Part shown: positions 36,675 through 42,916 of the stretch, piece by piece
Position numbering within the stretch: position 1 is the stretch's first letter
Layout of the letters: each line of letters starts with the position of its first letter
NCBI GenBank assembly: GCA_028282245.1
Contig: JANQIL010000133.1
Location: 1-45,813 of the forward strand
Direction: 5' to 3'
Origin: Magnetospira sp.
Lineage (GTDB): Bacteria; Pseudomonadota; Alphaproteobacteria; Rhodospirillales; Magnetospiraceae
DNA: 45,813 nucleotides
Notes under the pieces: generated by a model
Databases searched by the model: none
The model's input: the letters and a program-made list of their open reading frames with translations, nothing else
What the model was told of the DNA's origin: nothing
Translations under genes and position numbers: made by a program

Positions 36675-36853
36675 CAGCGGCCCTTCTCGAAATGATCCAG
36701 CAGCCTTTCCTCGACCTTGGCGATACGCCTGAATAATTCCTCGAATTTTTGAGCTCCACGCCCCAACCGAAAGAAGATACCGGTCAGCAGGGCCAGTTGC
36801 CCGGCGCCGAGCGTGCCGCCCACGATGACGGCCAAGACCTCCGGACCCGTCAT
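36674..36853 (-). CDS. Small one-TM phage protein
   Basis: 59 aa. Begins MTGPEVLAVIVGGTLGAGQ, with one hydrophobic segment to about residue 29, followed by an amphipathic charged helix FEELFRRIAKVEERLLDHF. Starts and stops overlap both neighbours, so it belongs to the coupled late operon. It could be a virion membrane protein or a spanin/antiholin-like lysis helper. Confidence 0.65.
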   Translation of the reverse strand: MTGPEVLAVIVGGTLGAGQLALLTGIFFRLGRGAQKFEELFRRIAKVEERLLDHFEKGR

Positions 36854-36999
36854 TTTTTCACCGTCACCACGAGATAGACCAGACCGGCCAGGGCGCCGAA
36901 CCTGAGCACCTGTCCCGCGCCCTCGACCCCCTTTCCGGCCACGAACCCGGTCACCGCGCCGACGCCGGCCACGATCAGATATCCAGCCGGAATGGGCAT
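36850..36999 (-). CDS. Small hydrophobic phage membrane protein
   Basis: 49 aa with two hydrophobic segments (YLIVAGVGAVTGFVAG and FGALAGLVYLVVTV) joined by a short polar loop. TGATG and ATGA overlaps with both neighbours support translation. Fits the many small membrane proteins in viruses with an internal lipid layer, or a lysis role. Function unknown. Confidence 0.62.
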   Translation of the reverse strand: MPIPAGYLIVAGVGAVTGFVAGKGVEGAGQVLRFGALAGLVYLVVTVKK

Positions 37000-37106
37000 C
37001 ACCGCTTCCTTTTCGCCTTCACCACCCGGCCGCCTTTGGCATACCGGTATCCCTTCGCGAGCACCTTGCGACCGCCCTTGGCGCGCCTTTTCTTGAACAT
37101 GGCCAT
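36999..37106 (-). CDS. 35-residue highly basic phage peptide
   Basis: Too short for usual gene finders. Begins MAMFKKRRAKGGRKVLAKGY. About 16 of its 35 residues are Lys or Arg, with two KGGR units. It lies between coupled genes with a 1-nt gap from the lysin stop and TGATG overlap downstream. Such a peptide would bind DNA or acidic lipid. A role in condensing the packaged genome is one inference, membrane attack at lysis another. Confidence 0.6.
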   Translation of the reverse strand: MAMFKKRRAKGGRKVLAKGYRYAKGGRVVKAKRKR

Positions 37107-37107
37107 G

Positions 37108-37632
37108 TCACGCTACTCCCGTGTAGAAGATATGGGTTCCGATCCGCGCGGAGACCTGCCCGGAGGCGGCCCAGCCCGGCGCGATATACCGGGTGTGGTA
37201 GTGGGTGGCGCCGCCGGTCGGGTCGGCCAGATCGCCGCGCACGGCCGTCCGGGCGATCGCCAGGGCCTCGGCGAACATCGGGCTTTGGTCGATCGTCGCG
37301 GCCAGCATCTTCGGCCGGTTCGGGTCGCCGACGTTCCAGCAACTGAACTGCCCGGGCTTCAGGCAGACCTCGACAATGGACGCACCCCACCAGCCGCCGC
37401 GCCGCGCCCGGTTGACAATCACGGCCGCCACCGCCCGCATGCCCTCCAGGCCCTGGCCTCGGGCCTCGCCCCAGATGGTGCGCGCCAGCACGTCGGCCGA
37501 CGCATCCATGTCCCCTTCGGACTCGGCCCGGCGCACGTCGTCAGCATAGGTCGAATAGCCGTCGACGCCCTGCGCCAGGCGCCACCCGGCCCACAGGACC
37601 AGACCGCCGGCAATCAGATCACGCATAGCCAT
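37108..37632 (-). CDS. Cell-wall hydrolase, SleB/Hydrolase_2 family (phage lysin)
   Basis: 174 aa from ATG 37632, which overlaps the previous stop (TGATG). An N-terminal hydrophobic segment (LIAGGLVLWAGWRLA) could be a signal-anchor. LARTIWGEARGQGLEGM holds the catalytic Glu of the SleB-type transglycosylase domain, AVIVNRA follows, and ATHYHTRYIAPGWA closes the domain. It would cut peptidoglycan for entry or release. Followed downstream by small proteins and a holin, so the 3' part of the operon is a lysis module. Confidence 0.9.
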   Translation of the reverse strand: MAMRDLIAGGLVLWAGWRLAQGVDGYSTYADDVRRAESEGDMDASADVLARTIWGEARGQGLEGMRAVAAVIVNRARRGGWWGASIVEVCLKPGQFSCWNVGDPNRPKMLAATIDQSPMFAEALAIARTAVRGDLADPTGGATHYHTRYIAPGWAASGQVSARIGTHIFYTGVA

Positions 37633-38135
37633 CACATCCCCCACAAATCATACCGGCCACCATTGAACACGCAGCCCGAGCCCGGATATAACACCAGCCG
37701 ATCCACGACACGGGTGTCGGTGGCCGACATATTCCCGACGCCGCAAATCCACTGCGGGCGCCAGAAACCGACCGAGAAGTGGATTTGCGTTTGCCCGACA
37801 TCCCGCGCGCCCATGATCCAGGCGACCACACTCGCGGTGGATGGCGCCGGGTAGGAGTAATCGGCGAAACGACAGATGCTGGCGGCGCTGGCCGCGAACG
37901 AAATATTCGCCCCTATCCGATGCGCATTGCAGTAATACTCATAGCCACTGGACACCAGGGACGAAACGTCTCCCCATCGAAACTCGATCGCGCCCGCCGG
38001 ATTTACCGACACTCGATCCAGCAACAGCAAGTAGGTCTCGAACGCATCGCTCAAGCCGGTGATGGTCACCGGACTACCGGACAACTCCCCGGACGCCACG
38101 CGGCGAGCCCCCCCGGGCATGAAAATAGCGCTCAT
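37632..38135 (-). CDS. Predicted virion surface/spike protein, function unknown
   Basis: 167 aa from the ATG overlapping the preceding stop (ATGA). The sequence is rich in Ser, Gly, Tyr and Trp with short beta segments (TYLLLLDRVSVNPAGAIEF, IHFSVGFWRPQWICG) and no membrane segment. It is preceded by another beta-rich protein and followed by the lysin. This suggests a host-recognition or vertex component. No homology is recognised by eye. Confidence 0.6.
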   Translation of the reverse strand: MSAIFMPGGARRVASGELSGSPVTITGLSDAFETYLLLLDRVSVNPAGAIEFRWGDVSSLVSSGYEYYCNAHRIGANISFAASAASICRFADYSYPAPSTASVVAWIMGARDVGQTQIHFSVGFWRPQWICGVGNMSATDTRVVDRLVLYPGSGCVFNGGRYDLWGM

Positions 38136-38695
38136 TCGACCAGCCCCCGCACCTCGCACGTGCCGCTTTCGGTCACCGCCCAGATCGCCGCCGTGGTCCA
38201 GGTAATGACCATGCCCTCGCCGGCCCCCACCGGCATGCCATCGCCGACCGTGACCGCCGGGCCGCCGACATAGATCGGTGAGGCGCCGGCGTTTTTGAGC
38301 ATCACGGATTTTCTGGCGATATCGGCCGCCGCGATCAGCACCGCCGTGGTGCCGACGGTTACCGCCGCCGTGGTCAGGCTGTCCGACAGGGCAAGGGGCA
38401 CGGCACCGGAAATCTGTGCCTCGCTGTCGCTGTAGGTGCCGAAGCCAGCCGCGACGCGAACCGAAATCGCCGATCCGCCCGGATTGCGCAGGCGCAGCTT
38501 TGCGAAGGTCTCGCCGGCCGGCAAGCGCCCCTCGACCCCGACCTTGGCATAGTCGAGCGCATCATCATCCATGCCCAACTCGAAATCCACCGCCGGCGAC
38601 ACCGACACCACATAGAAGAATTCGCCCACTTGATGGATGATCTCTTCCCCGCCAGATGCCATCGTCACCACATAGGTCCGCCACCCGCGCGACAT
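38132..38695 (-). CDS. Beta-rich phage structural protein candidate
   Basis: 187 aa with GAGG 7 nt before the start. Almost entirely beta-type sequence: EFFYVVSVSPAVDFELG, FAKLRLRNPGGSAISVRV, then SVMLKNAGASPIYVGGPAV and MVITWTTAAIWAV. The SVMLKNxGxxPIYVG pattern is frequent in phage capsid-decoration, adaptor or spike proteins. In this element it could be a vertex (penton) or spike protein. Exact role inferred only. Confidence 0.62.
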   Translation of the reverse strand: MSRGWRTYVVTMASGGEEIIHQVGEFFYVVSVSPAVDFELGMDDDALDYAKVGVEGRLPAGETFAKLRLRNPGGSAISVRVAAGFGTYSDSEAQISGAVPLALSDSLTTAAVTVGTTAVLIAAADIARKSVMLKNAGASPIYVGGPAVTVGDGMPVGAGEGMVITWTTAAIWAVTESGTCEVRGLVE

Positions 38696-38704
38696 GTCAC
38701 GTCC

Positions 38705-39109
38705 TCACTGTTTCGACCAAACCCAGGCCCCGGCAACGATCCCGACCATCAACACCGCCCATTTCGCGGTCGACCCGAAAGCCCGGAAATCCTCGCTTTC
38801 CTGTTGATCCAGGATGCGCCCCACCAATGCGTTGGCCTTGTCGCTTTCCCCTTCCGCAAACCCCAGCGCCGTCGTCAGAAGGTCCTCGTATTGCTGGACG
38901 ATCCCCCCGACCTCGTCCCAGATTTCCGGGTCGGTCACATTGATGGCGGCCCCGTCGCCCAGCTGCACCACCACCGCGTCATCGGACGCCGCAACCCGCT
39001 CATCCGTCTGTTGCGTCGTCGTCGTCGAGGACGAGGACCCGCCCCCGCCGCCGCCCGCGACCAGGCCGCGCTGATCCAGGGTGCCCAGAGGGTCCCATGG
39101 CCGTCTCAT
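38705..39109 (-). CDS. Phage protein with Ser/Thr/Gly-rich N-terminus and C-terminal TM
   Basis: 134 aa. A low-complexity stretch of Gly, Ser and Thr (residues 18-34) is followed by a helical middle (DEVGGIVQQYEDLLTTAL) and a single C-terminal membrane segment (WAVLMVGIVAGAWVW). C-tail-anchored topology suits a protein sitting in the internal virion membrane and reaching the capsid. Start overlaps the previous stop (ATGA). Confidence 0.65.
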   Translation of the reverse strand: MRRPWDPLGTLDQRGLVAGGGGGGSSSSTTTTQQTDERVAASDDAVVVQLGDGAAINVTDPEIWDEVGGIVQQYEDLLTTALGFAEGESDKANALVGRILDQQESEDFRAFGSTAKWAVLMVGIVAGAWVWSKQ

Positions 39110-39522
39110 GACAGCACCTTGCGCATGATCAACGGACCCGGCCGGAACCCCCGCGCCGCCATCTTGGCAACCAAGCCACGCCGGGCGGTCTCAAAGCGCA
39201 CCGACCCACACCCACAAGCGCGCGCGACGGATTCCAGGACCGGCCACACGGTGGCCACCAAATCGACCCCCGGAATACGCCCCGCCGTGGCCAGGATCAC
39301 CAGTTCCTGGCCCCAGTCACCTTGCTCAAGCCGGTACAGGGTCACCGCCCGCACGTCCGCGCCCCCCGGCAGAAAAACTCCCAGGGCCACCACCTCGCCG
39401 GCCGCCAGTCGGCCACGATACCAAGCCCGGGTCTGGTGTGGCGGGTACGGCACCCGCTCAATCAGGCGCTCCACATCCTCCGACCATGCGACTCGGCGAA
39501 GCTCTATTTGCGAAACAGCCAT
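39106..39522 (-). CDS. GNAT-fold-like phage protein
   Basis: 138 aa. YRGRLAAGEVVALGVFLP, ELVILATAG, LVATVWPVLESVARACGCGSVRF and RRGLVAKMAARGF follow the strand-helix order of GNAT N-acetyltransferases, including the end-of-domain GF. The usual acetyl-CoA loop (Q/RxxGxG/A) is not obvious, so it may be non-catalytic. Similar small GNAT-like proteins occur among structural genes of some phages. It overlaps the upstream gene by 19 bp and lies inside the virion operon. Confidence 0.55.
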   Translation of the reverse strand: MAVSQIELRRVAWSEDVERLIERVPYPPHQTRAWYRGRLAAGEVVALGVFLPGGADVRAVTLYRLEQGDWGQELVILATAGRIPGVDLVATVWPVLESVARACGCGSVRFETARRGLVAKMAARGFRPGPLIMRKVLS

Positions 39523-39797
39523 ACGACCCCCAAAAGCCCCACGACGAGGAAAGCGCTTTGCAGCATGCGCTCGGCCCCCGACCCGCCAACAGTGAACGGC
39601 GAGTCCATGATCGCGGTCGACGACGCCGAGGAAAACGCCGAGCCGCCGGCCCCGCCCCGGAAGCTCGGGGCACCCGACAACATCTTCATGGGGTCCAAGC
39701 CGCCACCCTCCGCCATCGGAATATCGAACCAGTTATCGGGCAGGGTCCCGTCATGGGTCGCCGGCACGCCCTTTTCGTCGTCGAACCAAATCGACAT
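39504..39797 (-). CDS. Small phage protein with C-terminal TM
   Basis: 97 aa. A polar N-terminus (MSIWFDDEKGVPATHDGTL) and a Gly/Ser-rich middle end in one membrane segment (LQSAFLVVGLLGVVWLF) with terminal RK. This matches the other tail-anchored proteins of the cluster and suggests an internal-membrane virion component. Confidence 0.62.
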   Translation of the reverse strand: MSIWFDDEKGVPATHDGTLPDNWFDIPMAEGGGLDPMKMLSGAPSFRGGAGGSAFSSASSTAIMDSPFTVGGSGAERMLQSAFLVVGLLGVVWLFRK

Positions 39798-39806
39798 CGA
39801 CGGCCC

Positions 39807-40058
39807 CTACCTGCGAAGCAAAAGAAACGCCCCCGCACCGACAAGCGCGGCCGGCAACGCCCAACTCGGCAGGGTCCCGGTCACGGCTGGCCCAACGGGC
39901 GCCCACCCCGAAGATGCCGGTTGGCGAGCCTGTTCCTGAGCCCACTTGTGGGCAAGCCGCCGGTTGGCAAGGTCCAGTTCATACCGGGACAACTCGAAAT
40001 CGGCCCACTTGCCAAAAACCCCGGTCGCCTTATCCCAAAGATTTTCCAGGAAATCCAT
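39807..40058 (-). CDS. Small phage protein, amphipathic N-terminus and C-terminal TM
   Basis: 83 aa. An amphipathic N-terminal helix (DFLENLWDKATGVFGKW) is followed by a charged helix, a Pro/Gly linker and a C-terminal segment ALPAALVGAGAFLLL with RR at the end. It is the first gene after the capsid gene (31 bp gap), where PM2-type viruses also keep small membrane proteins. Confidence 0.62.
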   Translation of the reverse strand: MDFLENLWDKATGVFGKWADFELSRYELDLANRRLAHKWAQEQARQPASSGWAPVGPAVTGTLPSWALPAALVGAGAFLLLRR

Positions 40059-40089
40059 GACCTAACACCCTAATAGCTGAAGCACGGCA

Positions 40090-40938
40090 TCAATCCCGCA
40101 GACCCAGGGTTTCGGAAATCACGTTGAAGCTGGTCGCCGCGCCCATGTCGAAATCGACCCGGAATTCCGACACCGGGGTAACCTTATCCGCCCTGGTCAT
40201 CCCGAGAACCGACGTTACCCGGCTGTCAAAATCGAAACGGCAGTTGAACCACCCGGATTGCTGCACGCCCCCATACCCGGCGAGCAAAAGACCATTTTCC
40301 CGATGGGTCCGCTCGAACATGATTTCCTGATCAAGCTTCACGACAATCTTGTCAATGTCATCGGTGCTACAGTGAAGCGCATAGTAGGCATCCGACTTGT
40401 TGAACGTCGTGACTTCACGGACACCGGTGGTGGTCACGCCGACGCTGTATTTCTTCCACTTGACGATGGGACCCATGGTTCGTTTATCCGGCGCCCACAG
40501 ACTCTGCACCGCCAGCACCGGCGACACGGCACCGGATGCGATATCGATTTCCAGTTGGAAATTGTCCACGTCGGCCATCCCCCATGCGAGCGCATCCTCG
40601 CCCTGCGAGGCACGGCGCCAGGGTTCCGCGAAGAAACACGGCAGAACGGCCACGTCCGAGGCATCGCCATGGATGGTCGCGTAGCGCGACCCCTTGCTTG
40701 AATTGATGATGTTCAATTCGGTCGCGGAAAACCGACGTTGAACCTTACCGTTCACTTTCAGGCGGATTTCCTGAACCTCCGCCTCGACATTGACCTTGGT
40801 CGCACCGCCGGCAGTCCCGGTCTGATAATGCAGAAACAACGCGTCATAGGTGCCGTTCGCATTCAAATCCACGGTCGCCGTTTGCCCGGCGCCGACCGCC
40901 GAAAACGAGTTCCCCACGAGAGGCCGCTTTGCCAACAT
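40090..40938 (-). CDS. Major capsid protein candidate, double-jelly-roll (PM2 P2-like)
   Basis: 282 aa, beta-rich throughout, no membrane segment, ribosome-binding site GAGGGGGA. Known PM2 P2 is 269 aa. The pattern near residue 57 (EIRLKVNGKVQRRFSATEL) parallels the P2 segment with RVELDGRLL before its first helix. The second half repeats the layout: KIVVKLDQEIMFERTHREN, then the final strands EFRVDFDMG. Two similar beta halves are what a double jelly roll needs. It directly follows two tiny TM genes and the packaging ATPase, the gene set seen in tailless lipid-containing viruses. Structure prediction would settle this. Confidence 0.75.
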   Translation of the reverse strand: MLAKRPLVGNSFSAVGAGQTATVDLNANGTYDALFLHYQTGTAGGATKVNVEAEVQEIRLKVNGKVQRRFSATELNIINSSKGSRYATIHGDASDVAVLPCFFAEPWRRASQGEDALAWGMADVDNFQLEIDIASGAVSPVLAVQSLWAPDKRTMGPIVKWKKYSVGVTTTGVREVTTFNKSDAYYALHCSTDDIDKIVVKLDQEIMFERTHRENGLLLAGYGGVQQSGWFNCRFDFDSRVTSVLGMTRADKVTPVSEFRVDFDMGAATSFNVISETLGLRD

Positions 40939-40951
40939 GCCAACGTCCCCC

Positions 40952-41077
40952 TCAACTATCGAAACCGCTGTGCGCCTGATCGATCAGATCGACCTGCGAA
41001 CGGAACTGCGACATGATCCACCCGGCCGCCAGCACGCCGGCGACGACCAGGGCCACCGTTTTGATGTTCCCGTTCAT
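40952..41077 (-). CDS. 41-residue one-TM phage protein
   Basis: Begins MNGNIKTVALVVAGVLAAGW, with one membrane segment (residues 6-22) and a polar tail SQFRSQVDLIDQAHSGFDS. Its ATG is 2 nt after the preceding stop, and it ends 13 bp before the capsid gene. Probably a virion membrane protein. Confidence 0.65.
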   Translation of the reverse strand: MNGNIKTVALVVAGVLAAGWIMSQFRSQVDLIDQAHSGFDS

Positions 41078-41079
41078 GG

Positions 41080-41187
41080 TCAGTTCCCCTTGATCTGTGA
41101 AACCGCGTCACGGCCCCACAGTTCCCAGACCGCAAGCGCCACGACGGTGACGACCACGCCCGAAACGATTTGCTTGCTACTCGGCAT
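41080..41187 (-). CDS. 35-residue one-TM phage protein
   Basis: Begins MPSSKQIVSGVVVTVVALAV, a single membrane helix, then WELWGRDAVSQIKGN. It is the first gene behind the probable late promoter. Its start codon follows a hairpin whose 3' arm (AACGGGGG) contains the only ribosome-binding-like sequence. Pairing with the next gene suggests two related small membrane proteins. Confidence 0.62.
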   Translation of the reverse strand: MPSSKQIVSGVVVTVVALAVWELWGRDAVSQIKGN

Positions 41188-41192
41188 TGAAA

Positions 41193-41219
41193 CCCCCGTT
41201 AGAGAAAATCAAACGGGGG
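41193..41219. promoter_or_regulatory. Leader hairpin before the capsid operon
   Basis: CCCCCGTT (41193-41200) and AACGGGGG (41212-41219) form an 8-bp stem with an 11-nt A-rich loop, between the promoter and the first start codon. In the minus-strand transcript the ribosome-binding-like GGGGG is in the stem, so it may control translation. There is no T-run. Confidence 0.55.
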
Positions 41220-41222
41220 CCA

Positions 41223-41251
41223 GATTGATTGCTTTGCGAATACTTTGTCAA
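41223..41251 (-). promoter_or_regulatory. Probable promoter of the capsid/late operon
   Basis: On the minus strand TTGACA (41251-41246), a perfect -35 box, is followed after 17 bp by TCAATC (41228-41223), a fair -10 box. It points at the small-TM, capsid and lysis genes. The -35 box touches the first of several CTTATAAG palindromes, so a bound regulator would block or contact RNA polymerase. Confidence 0.6.
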
Positions 41252-41354
41252 ATCTCTTATAAGAGATATTCGCCTTATAAGGGGTCATTTGCCTTATAAG
41301 GCAAAAAGCAGAAAATTCAATTTTTCCCTTTTTTCATTTCTCCAGCCTTATAAG
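41252..41354. promoter_or_regulatory. Array of CTTATAAG palindromes, candidate operator
   Basis: Cores lie at 41256-41263, 41274-41281, 41293-41300 and 41347-41354. The first extends to a 16-bp palindrome (41252-41267), the second to 10 bp, the third to 18 bp (41288-41305). Steps of 18, 19 and 54 bp keep roughly the same face of the helix. A fifth copy lies inside the ATPase gene at 41665-41672. The array adjoins the TTGACA box. Confidence 0.7.
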
Positions 41355-41952
41355 CGATAAATTCATGCGGCCGCAATGACAGTAGCGCCTCGCGAAACGC
41401 CGGCTGGATCGCCTTGACCACACCAGCCGCCGCCGTGTCATAGTCCGTGGCCGTGCGCAATGGGAAGAAGTAATCCTCCGCCGTGCAGTTCCGAAACGAC
41501 GTGGAAACATCGGCCATCCGTTGGGAAATGCCGATCAGTGCAATTCCCCAATGACGCCCGGCCCGGCACAAGGCGCCGAACGCCGACTTGTTCCGCCGGA
41601 CGTTCGGAAAGCTGTCCGCCATTTCCTCGACCACGAAGGTCAGCCGCGCATCCGACTGCCCGGCCTTATAAGGCGCCTGAACCCTGGTCAGGACCTCCGC
41701 CACCGCATCCAACTGCGCGGCCGTGTCCCCCATGGCATCGGGAACGAACCGCACCCGGCGCCCGGCCGCCAGACCGCGCACCATCTCCGCCAGGGTCCCC
41801 GCGCGGTGCGGCGCCTCCGCCCCATACTCGTCCAGCAGGTCGAACACCACCAACCGCCCGGGCCGGGCGCGGATGATCGCCCGCGCCCGGGTCGATTTGC
41901 CGGACTTGGTACGCCCCCAGATACCGATATGATCCGGGTCCGTCCGCATCAC
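41317..41952 (-). CDS. Genome-packaging ATPase (PM2 P9 / A32-like, FtsK-HerA class)
   Basis: 211 aa. Walker A GRTKSGKS at residues 13-20, Walker B LTFVVEE at 104-110, then RAGRHWGIALIGISQR (near 130-145), the sensor region typical of HerA/FtsK packaging ATPases. The short length without extra domains fits P9/A32-type enzymes that pump DNA into a lipid-lined double-jelly-roll capsid. Zot-type ATPases of filamentous phages share motifs but carry a membrane segment, absent here. The start overlaps the upstream stop (ATGA). Confidence 0.85.
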   Translation of the reverse strand: MMRTDPDHIGIWGRTKSGKSTRARAIIRARPGRLVVFDLLDEYGAEAPHRAGTLAEMVRGLAAGRRVRFVPDAMGDTAAQLDAVAEVLTRVQAPYKAGQSDARLTFVVEEMADSFPNVRRNKSAFGALCRAGRHWGIALIGISQRMADVSTSFRNCTAEDYFFPLRTATDYDTAAAGVVKAIQPAFREALLSLRPHEFIAYKAGEMKKGKN

Positions 41953-42551
41953 GCCACCCGAACCGTTTCGGCCGCGTCATGCACCGGCCCCGTTTCCAGC
42001 GGCGGTCCGTCGTCGTTGGCCGGACGGCCCGCCTTCGGTGACTTGCGCGCCCGAAGCTCCGCGACACAGCCCGTCGCCACCGGCAGTCCCCAGATTGCCA
42101 CCAGGGCGGCCCGCTGCATCCACTTGCCGCCGGGCCGGATCAGGAAATGCAGGGACGGCATGTCCCGCAGGGTGTCATAGATCGCCCCGGCGGCCTCCGG
42201 CCACGTCGGTTGATCCGGGGACCCCCGCAACGTTTCCAGGCCGGACATGAGACCCGCCAGACGCAACCCCTGCCCCCAATACTCGGGGAACGCGCCCCGA
42301 GTCACGAACCCCTGCCCGTCCACCGGAACGCCGCCCACCTCCCCGGCCGGCGCCGCCTCGGTTTCGGCCATGGTTTCGGCTTCTGCCGTCTCCAGGTCCG
42401 TCGCCAGGGCCTCAAGGTGCGTCTGATGGGGATCAGCCGCCGAAGAGGGGCAGTCCGCCACTTCCGCCGCCGTCTCCGGGGTCATCGTCGTTGGCGGCAA
42501 ATCGGTTGTCGTTCGCGGCTCCGTCACCAGCCGGGTTTTCGGAGTGCTCAT
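41949..42551 (-). CDS. Phage protein, acidic N-terminus, function unknown
   Basis: 200 aa, GGAGG 9 nt before the ATG. The first 75 residues are Thr/Ala/Glu-rich and probably disordered (AEAETMAETEAAPAGE). The rest is compact, with GLRLAGLMSGLETL and a hydrophobic run AALVAIWGLPVATGC that could be one membrane segment. It overlaps the upstream gene by about 120 bp in another frame and is coupled to the ATPase gene. This might be a packaging partner. Confidence 0.6.
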   Translation of the reverse strand: MSTPKTRLVTEPRTTTDLPPTTMTPETAAEVADCPSSAADPHQTHLEALATDLETAEAETMAETEAAPAGEVGGVPVDGQGFVTRGAFPEYWGQGLRLAGLMSGLETLRGSPDQPTWPEAAGAIYDTLRDMPSLHFLIRPGGKWMQRAALVAIWGLPVATGCVAELRARKSPKAGRPANDDGPPLETGPVHDAAETVRVA

Positions 42552-42723
42552 GCTGGTATGCCTCCCACTCGTTCAGAATTTCGTCCGAAGGCTCGCGACC
42601 GAGGAACACGGACACGCACTGTCGCCCGTGTCCCCTCAGGAAATAGTTGATCGTCCCCTTGGTGTTCACCGTCGAGTGCGCCTCTCCGGCGCACCCGCGG
42701 CAGAACGAAAACCGCCCCTTCAT
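42433..42723 (-). CDS. Small phage protein with acidic Gly-rich tail
   Basis: 96 aa from ATG 42723 (GAGGAG 6 nt upstream). A start at 42786 would add 21 residues but has poorer spacing. Core FSFCRGCAGEAHSTVN with CxxC, then INYFLRGHGRQCVSVFLG, then a tail of Asp, Asn and Gly ending in LPLFGG. A basic or aromatic core with an acidic, hydrophobic-tipped tail recalls single-strand DNA-binding proteins, but I cannot confirm an OB fold. Confidence 0.55.
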   Translation of the reverse strand: MKGRFSFCRGCAGEAHSTVNTKGTINYFLRGHGRQCVSVFLGREPSDEILNEWEAYQHEHSENPAGDGAANDNRFAANDDDPGDGGGSGGLPLFGG

Positions 42724-42769
42724 GGGACACTCCTCGACCGACACCACCGTTCCGGCGGGCGCCCGCCGC

Positions 42770-42916
42770 TCAATCCTTTTGCCCATCGGCCTCGACCCTT
42801 TCGATCCACGCCACCAAGTCCGTCAGCACCGCCAGAACCTCATCCTTGAACCCCGGCGCCAACGGACTCATGCGCGCCAGCGTCTCCAGGCGCCGACGCA
42901 TCCCGCTCGCATCCAT
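42770..42916 (-). CDS. 48-residue helical phage protein
   Basis: Starts at ATG 42916 behind GGAAGGGGG. Two helices are likely (MRRRLETLARMSP and FKDEVLAVLTDLVAWIERVEA) with no membrane segment. It overlaps the end of the replication gene by 77 bp in a different frame. Function unknown. Confidence 0.5.
   Translation of the reverse strand: MDASGMRRRLETLARMSPLAPGFKDEVLAVLTDLVAWIERVEADGQKD

Noticed and set aside
41317..41952. Packaging ATPase as Zot of a filamentous phage
   Set aside because: No membrane segment, and the neighbours are a beta-rich 282-aa protein, a lysin and a holin, which filamentous phages do not need. No coat, pIII or pVI-like proteins are seen.
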